From NCBI RefSeq assembly GCF_003461245.1, contig NZ_QTWS01000015.1, forward strand, positions 1 to 64,000: 64,000 bases of DNA, written 5' to 3'. The notes beneath the pieces were generated by a model that was not told the DNA's origin, ran no database searches, and worked only from the letters and a program-made list of their open reading frames with translations. Shown here in pieces: positions 15,566 to 24,231 of this stretch. The DNA comes from Blautia sp. AF19-10LB (lineage in GTDB: Bacteria; Bacillota; Clostridia; Lachnospirales; Lachnospiraceae). How positions within the stretch are numbered: position 1 is the stretch's first letter; every line of letters starts with the position of its first letter. Made by a program: the position numbers and the translations under genes.

Positions 15566-18394
15566 TTATCTTCCGAGAGATTCTACATAAGTTCCTTTTA
15601 CATCGCTCCAGTTTTTGTCTGCATAGTCAAGAAGGTATGCAGCCTGTTCCAGAGACATTTCCGGGAACAGAAGGAATAAGCTGTGAGAACCATATTTCTT
15701 AACGATACGGTCTACGTTCTTGATCCAGTCTTCGAATTCTCCTGAGTAAACTTTTACCCAGATGGATTTTCCTGCTGCAATTGCTTTGTCGTAGATCACA
15801 TCCCAGTCCGGAAGTGTTCCGTCCGGGCCTGCATCTCCACTTGTCCACTGCAGAGCGTCAATTCCATCGATTTCCATCAGTGCATCCATGTGTTTGATCG
15901 CAGCCGGTCCATCAAGATGATACAGGACATGGTCTACTTTCTCACTCTGCTCACGTAAGGATGGCTGAATGTATTTTCTGAAGTCTTCCGGTGACATCAT
16001 TGCAGAGAAATCGCACTGTAATTTTACAGTTCTTCCAGGTCCCCAGATCTGGAATACAGTGTAAGCGTTTCCGCCGTTTTCGTCTTTGATGATATCATAG
16101 AAACGGTCATAGTATTCATAGTAAACATCGGTTACTTCCTGGATTCTCTCACCGATCATATCCGGCTCATCCAGCAGGTCAAACAGGATATCCTGTGCAC
16201 CGCGGAGGGAAGCAAGTACGTCGATGTTTTCCATAAGGTCAGGCATATCTACAACAAAATCGTCTCCTGCCAGTTCCTTACAGTCTTTTGCAAGCTGGAT
16301 GTGTTTTTTGAACCATTTGTTTTCCGGGTCAAAAGTAAGTTTCGGTACACCTTCCCAGCTGTCCAGACATTTGTTGAACCATACAGTATCTTCTTTGAAT
16401 CCGATCTCAGATCCGAGGTAAGATGCTACGGATCCTGGACCAAAGTCGATGTTCAGGTTCGGGAAACTCTCTCCAAGGAATGCATGTGTATCGCAGAAGT
16501 AACGATAACGGTCTACGATCCTCTGTGCATTCTGGTATTTGTCTTCCATGTCTTTCCATTTCAGTTCTTCCGGCATGTTGTAATATTTACCCTGGCAGAT
16601 CTGATCCAGATAACCACCCTCAACAGGTGTTCCGTCTGAGTACTGCTCCACTTCCGGTCTTCTGGCGATAACACACATCAGCGGTCTTCCGGTGTTTTTG
16701 TGCTGCCAGTAATTAGCAAATTTTTCTTTGGTTGCTTCCCAGTTAAGCTTGTAGCCTTCTCCCGGTTTCGGAAGCTGGATCTTGCTTAAATCTACGGCAC
16801 CTTTTTCGAATTTAGGTGTCTCAGAAACTTTTTCTTCTGCCTTCGGAGCTTCTTCTTTAACTTCTTCCTGTACCGGTTCTGCACCTTCTACCGGAAGATC
16901 ATCAAATTCACCGGCTTCTGCTTTTGCACAGAATCCGGATTCTGCATATTTCTTAGCCTGCTCTGCTGCGGAAGCTGCATCTTCTGTATAAGCATCTGCA
17001 CCGATCTCATCAGCGAATTCCTGGCTGATCGGAGCACCTCCAACCATGATCTTGACACGGTTACGGAACGGCTGTTTCAGAAGTGCTGCAACAGTGTCAC
17101 GAAGTGATGGCATTGTTGTTGTAAGAAGAGCAGAAAGAGCTACAATACTTGCTTCTTTGTGTGAATTTACTTCATCAATGAATGTCTGGATCGGTACATC
17201 AACACCAAGGTCGATAACTTCGAATCCGGCACTCTCAAACATCATACCGACAAGATTTTTACCGATATCATGAAGGTCACCTGCTACAGTACCAAGGATA
17301 ATGGTTCCTGCGCTTCCTGCTTCACCTGTTGCAAGATATGGTTTCAGAACATCCACGCCGGCTTTCATAGCACGTGCTGCTGCAAGCATCTGTGGAACGA
17401 AGATGATCTCTTTCTTGAAGTTATCACCTACGACAGCCATAGCTCCGATCATTGCGTCATTTAAGATAGCAGTCGGGTCACAGCCTGCATCAAGTGCTTC
17501 CTGAACGGCCTGTCCGATTTCTTTGTTCTTACCATCCTGAGTTAATTTGAATACTTTCTGCATCTTCTCATCAAGCGGAGAAGCCGGTGTAGGCTGTACT
17601 TCTTCAGCGGCTTTGTTTCCAAATTTATCAATATACTGCAAGCAGTATTCATCACGCTCTAACAATGCATTTGTTGCATAGATCATACCGATCATGTTCT
17701 TGTTGGTCGGGTCAACGATCGCACTGTCCATACCAGCATTCATAGCCAGTACCATAAATGCCTGGTTGATATTTTTTCTCACCGGAAGTCCGAAAGAAAT
17801 ATTGGAAAGTCCACTTGTGATGTGGATGTCCGGATATTCAGATTTAATTCTTCTGCAGCAGTCTGCAAATACAGTTAATGCAGTCTGATCTGTTCCTAAA
17901 GTTACAACCAGTGGGTCAATATGTAAACGGCTTGGTGCAATGCCGTACTGTTTTGCTTTTTCCATAATTCCGAAGAAAATTTTCATACGTCGCTCTACGG
18001 AATCCGGAATACCATCATTATCGCACAGAAGTGCTACGCATTCCCAGTCTGTGTCCGCAATTACCGGGAAAATGGTATCGATTTTATCACCTTCAAGAGA
18101 TACAGAGTTGATAAGACCTGGTCTCTTGCAGAATGGGATCGCTGCTACGCAGGATTTTGCACTCGGGCTGTCTACACAGATCGGTGTATCTGTTACTTCC
18201 TGTACAAGATCGATCATCCATTTCAGTGTTTCTACTTCTACGTCCTCTTCTACAGACGCACATACGTCCAGAAATGTAGCACCCGCTTCTGCCTGCATTC
18301 TGGCTCTTTCTCTGATCAGATCCGCATCCTTCTCAGAGATTGCCTTGGCAACTGACGGAATAGATCCGTTCAGTTTCTCTCCTATTATGATCAT
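15566..18394 (-). CDS. Three-domain corrinoid methyltransferase (pterin-binding - corrinoid - UroD type)
   Basis: A 942-residue cytoplasmic protein that joins what are usually three subunits. Residues about 1-260 form a pterin-binding TIM barrel of MeTr/MtrH type (MIIIGEKLNGSIPSV; FLDVCASVEEDVE; SGLSNISFGLPVR). About 276-488 form the helical cap and cobalamin-binding fold with the base-off motif DLHDIG (His375) and VGGAPIS. An acidic Ala/Glu/Pro linker (about 492-530) leads to a uroporphyrinogen-decarboxylase-type methyltransferase (about 545-942). By family knowledge, the UroD part would move a methyl group from a substrate to cobalt and the pterin part on to tetrahydrofolate. The UroD part lacks the His-x-Cys zinc motif of MtaA (it reads YHLDGP). 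ATG 18394 follows CAGGAGGG. Substrate unknown. Confidence 0.9.
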   Translation of the reverse strand: MIIIGEKLNGSIPSVAKAISEKDADLIRERARMQAEAGATFLDVCASVEEDVEVETLKWMIDLVQEVTDTPICVDSPSAKSCVAAIPFCKRPGLINSVSLEGDKIDTIFPVIADTDWECVALLCDNDGIPDSVERRMKIFFGIMEKAKQYGIAPSRLHIDPLVVTLGTDQTALTVFADCCRRIKSEYPDIHITSGLSNISFGLPVRKNINQAFMVLAMNAGMDSAIVDPTNKNMIGMIYATNALLERDEYCLQYIDKFGNKAAEEVQPTPASPLDEKMQKVFKLTQDGKNKEIGQAVQEALDAGCDPTAILNDAMIGAMAVVGDNFKKEIIFVPQMLAAARAMKAGVDVLKPYLATGEAGSAGTIILGTVAGDLHDIGKNLVGMMFESAGFEVIDLGVDVPIQTFIDEVNSHKEASIVALSALLTTTMPSLRDTVAALLKQPFRNRVKIMVGGAPISQEFADEIGADAYTEDAASAAEQAKKYAESGFCAKAEAGEFDDLPVEGAEPVQEEVKEEAPKAEEKVSETPKFEKGAVDLSKIQLPKPGEGYKLNWEATKEKFANYWQHKNTGRPLMCVIARRPEVEQYSDGTPVEGGYLDQICQGKYYNMPEELKWKDMEDKYQNAQRIVDRYRYFCDTHAFLGESFPNLNIDFGPGSVASYLGSEIGFKEDTVWFNKCLDSWEGVPKLTFDPENKWFKKHIQLAKDCKELAGDDFVVDMPDLMENIDVLASLRGAQDILFDLLDEPDMIGERIQEVTDVYYEYYDRFYDIIKDENGGNAYTVFQIWGPGRTVKLQCDFSAMMSPEDFRKYIQPSLREQSEKVDHVLYHLDGPAAIKHMDALMEIDGIDALQWTSGDAGPDGTLPDWDVIYDKAIAAGKSIWVKVYSGEFEDWIKNVDRIVKKYGSHSLFLLFPEMSLEQAAYLLDYADKNWSDVKGTYVESLGR

Positions 18395-18440
18395 TATTTT
18401 GTTCCCTCCTGATGTGCCATTGTCAAACACCTTCTCATTT

Positions 18441-18470
18441 GACAGATCATGTCCGCTTATATGATCTGTC
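18441..18470. promoter_or_regulatory. Ten-base perfect inverted repeat upstream of the fused methyltransferase
   Basis: GACAGATCAT (18441-18450) and ATGATCTGTC (18461-18470) flank a 10-base spacer, 47 bases before the ATG of the methyltransferase on the minus strand. It could be an operator or an RNA hairpin in the leader. No T run follows, so it is not a simple terminator. It lies within the divergent region shared with the RACE gene. Confidence 0.55.
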
Positions 18471-18644
18471 CCGCACTTTTATTTTATAATATCCAAAGGG
18501 TTATAACTTCTACTATCTTTTGATTGATGTATACTATCTTACTGTGATTCCATTACCGTTCGCAGTAAAATATTGTATTTCCGTGTTTACAATGCTATAT
18601 TGAAAAAAAGATTTTCGGCAACGCGGATAGAAAGGCACAGAAAA

Positions 18645-20105
18645 ATGAATACTTATCAAATTACTGTTTTACCATATGATCGGATTTTAAATGCAGATGA
18701 AGGCGAAAACCTGCTCCACGTTCTCCAGCAGAATTCACTCGCCCCGGATGCTCCCTGCGGCGGAAATGGAAAATGTGGTAAATGTATCGTTTATATAAAT
18801 GACAGGGAAACTCTGGCATGCCAGACTGTGATACGGGACAATATCACAGTCCGCATTCCTGAGAAATCTGACATGCAGATCCTGAAACATGGCACTTCTG
18901 TTTCTGTACAGCCGGACGGCCGTGACAGATATATCCTTGCATACGATATCGGAAGCACGACTGTTGTCTGTTATCTTCTGGACGGTATCTCCGGTGAGGA
19001 ACTTGCCAAAGAAAGTATATTGAACCCTCAGACTGCTTACGGTGCGGATGTAATATCCCGGATCGAATATGTTCTGAAAAATCACTCTTCAGAGCTTCAG
19101 TACTGCATTACACATGTTCTTGCCAGCCTTGCCGCAAAAGCAGCCGCCAAAGCCGGTATCCCGCTTTCGGAGATCACTCTCGCCTGTGTTGTCGGTAATA
19201 CTGCCATGCATCATCTTTTCCTTGGCATCGATCCTTCGCCGCTGACCGTGCCGCCTTATATGCCAAAGGTTTCCAATGCCATGGAGATTCCTGCTGCTCC
19301 GCTGCTTCCCATTCATCCAGAGGGGCGTATCCGCATCCTTCCAAATATAGCCGGTTTTGTCGGTGCCGATACCGTTGCATGTATGACTTCTGTTCATTTT
19401 GACCAGCTTGATGAACTGACTCTTATGATCGACATTGGTACAAATGGGGAAATGGTCCTGGGGGACCGCCATCGTCAGATTGCCTGTTCCACTGCTGCCG
19501 GGCCTGCTTTTGAAGGAGCCAGAATCTCTTGCGGCATGCGGGGAATTCCCGGAGCCATCGATCATGTTTCTGTAAAAAATGGAGAAGTCTGTTATCATAC
19601 CATCGGAAATGCTGAGGTCAGGGGATTGTGCGGATCAGGACTGCTGGATCTGACCGCCGCTCTTCTGGACACTGGATTCTTAAGTGAAGCTGGTCTGATG
19701 CAGGCTCCGGAATATCGAATCAGTACTTCTGCAGTCACTCTGACCCAGAAAGATATCTCCGAAGTTCAATTTGCCAAATCTGCCATCCGCTCCGGTATTG
19801 AACTTCTTGCAAGGCGGATGCAGGTATCTGTAGGAGATATCCGTAAAGTATATCTTGCCGGAGCTTTTGGAAATTACATGAACCCGGTCTCTGCATGCCG
19901 GATCGGTATGATACCTCCTGTGCTTCTTGATCGCATTGAAACGATTGGGAACGCCGCCGGAGAAGGTGCAAAGCTCTGTGCCTTAAATCGCCGTGAATTT
20001 GCTTACAGCCAGTTTCTTGCTGCCAAGACAGAATTTCTGGAACTGGCATCCTGTCCGGAATTTCAGGACTGTTATATTGATCATTTAATGTTTGGAGAAG
20101 AATAG
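18645..20105 (+). CDS. Reductive activator of corrinoid enzymes (RACE, RamA-like, DUF4445)
   Basis: A 487-residue iron-sulfur ATPase that reduces the inactive Co(II) corrinoid back to Co(I). The N-terminal plant-type [2Fe-2S] ferredoxin domain has Cys38, Cys44, Cys47 and Cys59 (CGGNGKCGKC then LACQ). The rest is an ASKHA-type fold of the DUF4445 family, with phosphate loops AYDIGSTTVV and IDIGTNGEM and the motif YLAGAFGNYMNP. The ATG at 18645 (behind GAAAGG) is preferred to one at 18573 because the protein then starts at the ferredoxin domain. It is divergent from the fused methyltransferase and is its obvious activator. Single 2Fe-2S domain, as in acetogen O-demethylase activators, not the 4Fe-4S RamA of methanogens. 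Confidence 0.92.
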   Translation: MNTYQITVLPYDRILNADEGENLLHVLQQNSLAPDAPCGGNGKCGKCIVYINDRETLACQTVIRDNITVRIPEKSDMQILKHGTSVSVQPDGRDRYILAYDIGSTTVVCYLLDGISGEELAKESILNPQTAYGADVISRIEYVLKNHSSELQYCITHVLASLAAKAAAKAGIPLSEITLACVVGNTAMHHLFLGIDPSPLTVPPYMPKVSNAMEIPAAPLLPIHPEGRIRILPNIAGFVGADTVACMTSVHFDQLDELTLMIDIGTNGEMVLGDRHRQIACSTAAGPAFEGARISCGMRGIPGAIDHVSVKNGEVCYHTIGNAEVRGLCGSGLLDLTAALLDTGFLSEAGLMQAPEYRISTSAVTLTQKDISEVQFAKSAIRSGIELLARRMQVSVGDIRKVYLAGAFGNYMNPVSACRIGMIPPVLLDRIETIGNAAGEGAKLCALNRREFAYSQFLAAKTEFLELASCPEFQDCYIDHLMFGEE

Positions 20106-20107
20106 AA

Positions 20108-20638
20108 ATGAATTACGAAGAACTTAAAAACCTGGCTTTAGAATCAGGATTTACGCATGCAGCACCGCTGGATACTGCAACCATCGAATTAAAACAGGAC
20201 GTCCGGGACATGTGTGCCCAGGGATGCCAGCAGTATGCCAAACGCTGGAGCTGTCCTCCTGGGTGTGGAACTCTGGATCAGCTTCGTGGAAGTATTTATT
20301 GTTATAAAGAGGGAATTCTTGTACAGACTGTTACAAAATTAGAAGATGAATTTGACTGGGATGGCATGATAAAGGCGCAGAATCTTCACCAGGAACATTT
20401 CCTTGCGTTCCTCGAGAAACTCCACGCCTCTCATTTTTCTTTCCTGCCACTCGGAACCGGATGCTGCATGCTCTGCAAAACCTGCACCTACCCGGATGCA
20501 CCCTGCCGCTTCCCGCGAAAAAGAATCTCTTCGATGGAAGCATGCGGTATGCTGGTATCGGAAGTATGTCAGAAGAATAACCTGAAATACTATTATGGTC
20601 CGAATACGCTTGCGTATGTGGCATGTGTGCTGATGTGA
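20108..20638 (+). CDS. DUF2284 cysteine-rich metal-binding protein
   Basis: A 176-residue cytoplasmic protein with two cysteine clusters: Cys36, 40, 49 and 53 (MCAQGC...WSCPPGCG) and a second near 118-136 (GTGCCMLCKTCTYPDAPC), the DUF2284 'predicted metal-binding' pattern. It begins two bases after the RACE stop codon, so the two genes are one unit. The family often accompanies corrinoid methyltransferases and RACE proteins in anaerobes, where a role in electron delivery or corrinoid or Fe-S handling is likely but unproven. Confidence 0.87.
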   Translation: MNYEELKNLALESGFTHAAPLDTATIELKQDVRDMCAQGCQQYAKRWSCPPGCGTLDQLRGSIYCYKEGILVQTVTKLEDEFDWDGMIKAQNLHQEHFLAFLEKLHASHFSFLPLGTGCCMLCKTCTYPDAPCRFPRKRISSMEACGMLVSEVCQKNNLKYYYGPNTLAYVACVLM

Positions 20639-20646
20639 GATTTATT

Positions 20647-20680
20647 GTAACTGTGAGGGTACTGAACAGTTACGATTTAT
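20647..20680. terminator. Hairpin between convergent genes, sharing the ACAGTTAC word
   Basis: GTAACTGT (20647-20654) pairs with ACAGTTAC (20666-20673), followed by GATTTATTT. It lies between the DUF2284 and glyoxalase genes and could end both. The same word recurs as a long-spaced inverted repeat at 28215-28332, so it may belong to a dispersed repeat family and not be only a terminator. Confidence 0.5.
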
Positions 20681-21055
20681 TTACATTTTCTCCGGCACAA
20701 TCTCCAGCCAGTATCCATCTGGATCAGTGATGAAATAAATTCCCATTGCCGGATTCTCGAAGCAGATGCATCCCATCTCTTCGTGTTTCTTGTGGGAGGC
20801 TTCCATATCGTCTGTCGTAAATGCAAGATGAATCTCGTTGTCTCCCAGATCATAATGATCCTTCTCCCAGTCTCTCAGCCAGGTAAGCTCCAGTTCAAAT
20901 CCGGTCTTGCCATCGCCAAGATATGCCAGAATAAAACTTCCGTCCTCGGCTTCTTTACGTCTCACTTCCTTAAGGCCAAGTGCCTCCTCATAAAATTTAA
21001 TGGACTTGTCCAGATCCATAACGTTGTAGTTGTAGTGTGCAAACTGAAAATTCAT
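20681..21055 (-). CDS. Glyoxalase I / lactoylglutathione lyase-like (VOC family) protein
   Basis: A 124-residue protein of the vicinal-oxygen-chelate fold with two beta-alpha-beta-beta-beta units: FAHYNYNVMDLDKSIKFYEE at the start and GIYFITDPDGYWLEIVPEK at the end, the latter typical of GloA. Putative metal ligands are His7, Glu56, His76 and the C-terminal Glu. It would detoxify methylglyoxal as a thiol adduct. GAGGAAC precedes the ATG. It stands alone. Confidence 0.88.
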   Translation of the reverse strand: MNFQFAHYNYNVMDLDKSIKFYEEALGLKEVRRKEAEDGSFILAYLGDGKTGFELELTWLRDWEKDHYDLGDNEIHLAFTTDDMEASHKKHEEMGCICFENPAMGIYFITDPDGYWLEIVPEKM

Positions 21056-21182
21056 GTTGATGTTCCTCCTTATTTTAAATATTTTCTCCTAATAGTTCAT
21101 CGATTTGCATAATCTTCTCCTTATCTTTTCTCAATTATAACAGATTTCCAGTTATTTCTGAAATAGAATTATCTCACAGGTA

Positions 21183-22124
21183 TTATTTCTCAGCAGTAAT
21201 CTTAATATCCCCATCCTCACTCTTAAGTTCCAGGGAATCCTGTGGTTTATTTTCTGTGGTGAGTACCTGTTCATCGTCCTCATCTGTCATTACTTTTCCA
21301 AGAGTTTCCGGGATGTCGATATCACTTGCCTCTGCCTCTATAGAAAGACCCTCAACCACTTCTTTCGGAATACTAAGCTTGATGTCTCCCAGACTGCATG
21401 TGATTTTGTTTTTGCCCTGAAATACAGTGTTCTCTGCTTTTACATCTCCGTCATCCAGTGTAATCTGGCTATTTGTGACAGAAGTGTTTTTGAGATGCAG
21501 ATCTCCGAGTTCCATTTCCATCTCAAGGGAATTCAATGCACTGTCTTTAATTTTCACATCACCATCAGAACAGGAGATCACTGCCTTTTTTACTCCCAGA
21601 GATTCAATGTCAAGATCGCCATATCCCATCTTGCAGGAAAAACTACTCAAGTCGTTTTTTTTCGGAATATAGATTGTCACCTTATTAGAGTTCTCGATCA
21701 CATGGCTCTGGCCAAGCATCTCCTGAAGAAAGTTAATATCAATGTGGATATATGAATACGACTCATGCCCCTGCTTCTCCACAATATTCAATGTATCATC
21801 CTGAACCTGATAGGAAAGCGGAAGCATTCCGTCATTTGTTTCAATATTATAAGCAATATAGAAATTATCATCATCCGATTCTTTCACATCCAGATCCAGA
21901 TTCCGAAGATCGATATTCACGGCAGAAAACGCATCGAGCTTTGTCTTGCTCAAGATCGCATGACTGTCGCTTGAATCCATCGTTGCAGTTCCGCTGATTC
22001 TGTTCAGGTCTGCTGATTTTATATAATTTCTACCGCCTGATGCAACGCCAACACCAAAGAACAGAATACCCACTGCACAAAAGATACCACCGACTGCCAG
22101 TAAACGCTTATTTGTTTTTTTCAT
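21183..22124 (-). CDS. DUF4097-family membrane-anchored beta-helix protein
   Basis: A 313-residue protein with an N-terminal membrane helix (LLAVGGIFCAVGILFFGVGV) and a repetitive beta-strand body of the DUF4097 family (repeated GDLDIESLG, DGDVKI, LGDLHL, DDGDVK units). Related proteins such as LiaX in enterococci monitor or protect the envelope against antimicrobial peptides. It overlaps the DUF1700 gene by 17 bases and is last in the PadR - DUF1700 - DUF4097 operon, a common Firmicutes arrangement. Confidence 0.85.
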   Translation of the reverse strand: MKKTNKRLLAVGGIFCAVGILFFGVGVASGGRNYIKSADLNRISGTATMDSSDSHAILSKTKLDAFSAVNIDLRNLDLDVKESDDDNFYIAYNIETNDGMLPLSYQVQDDTLNIVEKQGHESYSYIHIDINFLQEMLGQSHVIENSNKVTIYIPKKNDLSSFSCKMGYGDLDIESLGVKKAVISCSDGDVKIKDSALNSLEMEMELGDLHLKNTSVTNSQITLDDGDVKAENTVFQGKNKITCSLGDIKLSIPKEVVEGLSIEAEASDIDIPETLGKVMTDEDDEQVLTTENKPQDSLELKSEDGDIKITAEK

Positions 22125-22716
22125 GATTTTTACCCCTCTTTCCAGCTAATACCTGGGCCAGCTTGACAAGAAGCATGCCTGTCCATTTACAAAGATAAAT
22201 TCCGAGGATATACAGAAGGATCGCACATCCGATTCCAAAGAGTCCGCAGCCAGTCACTGTCAGTGCGCCTGATAACGAATACGGGAAGGAAACAAGTCCT
22301 CTCAGCAACAGTTTACCACCAATCAGTAACACGCCGAATGCAGCAATAAAATCACTGAAGATCACACAGACAACACAAATCGCAACTGCAAAAAGTACTG
22401 CAAGCAATGCGATAAAAAGCGGCACTGTCACAGGCGTTGACAGGATTGCAAGAACCGAGAGCGTGATAATTCCTTTTTTACTCTTTTTCTCCTCAATATC
22501 TGTGTCCTGTTCCTGTAACTTTCTATCCAGAAGATTACACATCAGATCCGCAGCCGCTTCCTTCGGAGTTCCCAGTTCCTCCATCAGTTTCTGCTGACCT
22601 TCTTCGTCCGTATCGCTGAAATATTCATTAAAATATTCAATTGCATCTTCATAATCCTGCTTCGGAAGTTTACGAAGATATTTCTGCAATTTCGCCATAT
22701 ATTCTTCTCTGGTCAA
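22108..22716 (-). CDS. DUF1700 (HAAS-domain) membrane protein
   Basis: A 202-residue protein. The N-terminal soluble part (about 1-70, MTREEYMAKLQKYLRKLPKQ and DTDEEGQQKLMEELGTPKEA) is the HAAS/DUF1700 domain. It is followed by about four hydrophobic helices from residue 83 on and a short basic tail. It starts inside the last codons of the PadR gene (ATGA overlap). It likely forms an envelope-stress output module with the DUF4097 protein encoded next. Confidence 0.87.
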   Translation of the reverse strand: MTREEYMAKLQKYLRKLPKQDYEDAIEYFNEYFSDTDEEGQQKLMEELGTPKEAAADLMCNLLDRKLQEQDTDIEEKKSKKGIITLSVLAILSTPVTVPLFIALLAVLFAVAICVVCVIFSDFIAAFGVLLIGGKLLLRGLVSFPYSLSGALTVTGCGLFGIGCAILLYILGIYLCKWTGMLLVKLAQVLAGKRGKNHEKNK

Positions 22717-23030
22717 TTTCTGATCCTCCCTTCAATGATTCCGTCAATCGTATCTCTGTAAGAAACCCACTCTTTGTGAAGATACACCAGTTGTTCTTTG
22801 CCGGAATCGGTGATAGAATAATACTTGCGTTTACGTCCCTGAAATTCCTGAGAATAGGTTGTGAGATAACCGTTTTTTTCAAGTTTCTTCAGGATGGGAT
22901 ATAGAGTGGATTCTTTGATATCAGCCACGATCTTGACGGTCTGGCTGATCTCATATCCGTAGGAATCCTGTGATTCTACAACAGACAGAATCAGAAACTC
23001 TATAAGTAATGCTGATACGGGATAATACAT
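22713..23030 (-). CDS. PadR-family transcriptional regulator
   Basis: A 105-residue winged-helix repressor (LIEFLILSVVESQDSYGYEI; STLYPILKKLEKNGYLTTY; RKYYSITDSGKEQL), the compact PadR-s2 form. It heads the operon with the DUF1700 and DUF4097 genes and probably represses its own promoter in the AT-rich divergent region at 23050-23099. AGGTGATCGG lies before the ATG. Confidence 0.92.
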   Translation of the reverse strand: MYYPVSALLIEFLILSVVESQDSYGYEISQTVKIVADIKESTLYPILKKLEKNGYLTTYSQEFQGRKRKYYSITDSGKEQLVYLHKEWVSYRDTIDGIIEGRIRN

Positions 23031-23049
23031 CCGATCACCTCCATAAATA

Positions 23050-23099
23050 ATATGTAAAATAATTATATATAAAAATTTTATATATAAAATATATACATA
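23050..23099. promoter_or_regulatory. AT-rich palindromic region between padR-like and azlC genes
   Basis: A near-perfect palindrome (TATATATAAAA / TTTTATATATA, about 23065-23087) lies inside outer arms ATATGTA (23050-23056) and TACATAT (23094-23100). PadR proteins bind palindromes with ATGT...ACAT ends, so this is a candidate autoregulatory operator; it may also affect azlC on the other strand. Confidence 0.45.
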
Positions 23100-23131
23100 T
23101 TCATACTAAAAGTCAAGGAGTTTTTTAACCA

Positions 23132-23830
23132 ATGAAGAAAAAAGCATTTAAAGCCGCGTTTCCATACACGATTCCTATCGGTATAGGTTTCCTTTTTCTG
23201 GGAATGTCCTACGGATTTATGATGCAGAGCAAGGGATTTTCCGTATGGTATCCATTCTTTATGAGTATGTTTATCTTTGCGGGCTCCATGGAATTCGTGA
23301 CAGCCAATCTTCTGCTATCGGCATTCAGTCCGATCGCAGCTTTCTTTCTGGCACTGATGGTCAATGCCAGACATTTATTTTACGGACTTTCCATGCTGGA
23401 TAAGTACAAAAATACCGGCTGGAAAAAGTTCTACCTGATCTTCGGCATGTGTGATGAATCTTTCACCGTCAACTGTACAGTAACGCCGCCGGATGATGTA
23501 GACAGGGGATGGTTCATGTTCTTTGTCAATCTGTTAAATCAGATCTACTGGGTATCTGCTGCTACAGCGGGAGCACTTCTCGGATATGTGGTCCACTTCG
23601 ATACAACAGGAATTGATTTTGTCATGACCGCCCTGTTTGTTGTAATGTTCCTGAACCAGTGGGAAGAAGCCAAAGATCATCGTCCTGCTCTGGTAGGGCT
23701 GATCTGCTCCGCTGTCTGCCTTCTGATCTTCGGAAGCAGCAATTTCATCGTTCCGTCCATGATCTTCATCATCGTATGCTTTACAGCAGAACGTAAACTC
23801 TCAAAGAAACCGGAGGTGGCTGCGAAATGA
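23132..23830 (+). CDS. azlC: AzlC branched-chain amino acid exporter large subunit
   Basis: A 232-residue membrane protein of the AzlC family with about five to six helices and the family motifs [28 protein letters not shown] and [11 protein letters not shown]. With AzlD it exports branched-chain amino acids or analogues. AAGGAG lies before the ATG, and the gene overlaps azlD by four bases. Confidence 0.93.
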   Translation: MKKKAFKAAFPYTIPIGIGFLFLGMSYGFMMQSKGFSVWYPFFMSMFIFAGSMEFVTANLLLSAFSPIAAFFLALMVNARHLFYGLSMLDKYKNTGWKKFYLIFGMCDESFTVNCTVTPPDDVDRGWFMFFVNLLNQIYWVSAATAGALLGYVVHFDTTGIDFVMTALFVVMFLNQWEEAKDHRPALVGLICSAVCLLIFGSSNFIVPSMIFIIVCFTAERKLSKKPEVAAK

Positions 23831-24159
23831 CAATGACAACAACACAGGCGATCAGCACCATTGCGGCAGTTGTCCTTGGAACAATGGCAACACGTTTTAT
23901 CCCATTCATTATTTTCCCGGAGGGCAAAAATCCACCGGAATTCATCAAGTACCTTGGAACGGTACTCCCATATGCAGCAATCGGGCTTCTCGTTATCTAT
24001 TGTCTGAAAGACGTCCCTGCAAGCAGTACACATGGACTTCCTGAAGCAATTGCAATTGTTTTTATCGTACTGCTCCACAAATGGAAAAAGAGCACTCTTC
24101 TGAGTATCGGCGGCGGCACTGTCCTGTATATGGTACTGGTCCAGACCGTTTTTCGCTGA
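23827..24159 (+). CDS. azlD: AzlD branched-chain amino acid exporter small subunit
   Basis: A 110-residue protein with four hydrophobic helices typical of AzlD ([39 protein letters not shown]). It overlaps azlC by ATGA and completes the two-part exporter. Confidence 0.92.
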   Translation: MTMTTTQAISTIAAVVLGTMATRFIPFIIFPEGKNPPEFIKYLGTVLPYAAIGLLVIYCLKDVPASSTHGLPEAIAIVFIVLLHKWKKSTLLSIGGGTVLYMVLVQTVFR

Positions 24160-24180
24160 ATTTCTTTGCCCAAACAAAAA

Positions 24181-24229
24181 AACTCGGTATCGATCGAACA
24201 TTCTGTGTCCGGTCGATACCGAGTTTTGT
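24181..24229. terminator. Bidirectional terminator after azlCD and the Hpt gene
   Basis: AACTCGGTATCGA (24181-24193) pairs perfectly with TCGATACCGAGTT (24213-24225), with A run before and T run after. It separates azlD from the convergent Hpt gene. Confidence 0.9.
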
Positions 24230-24231
24230 AT

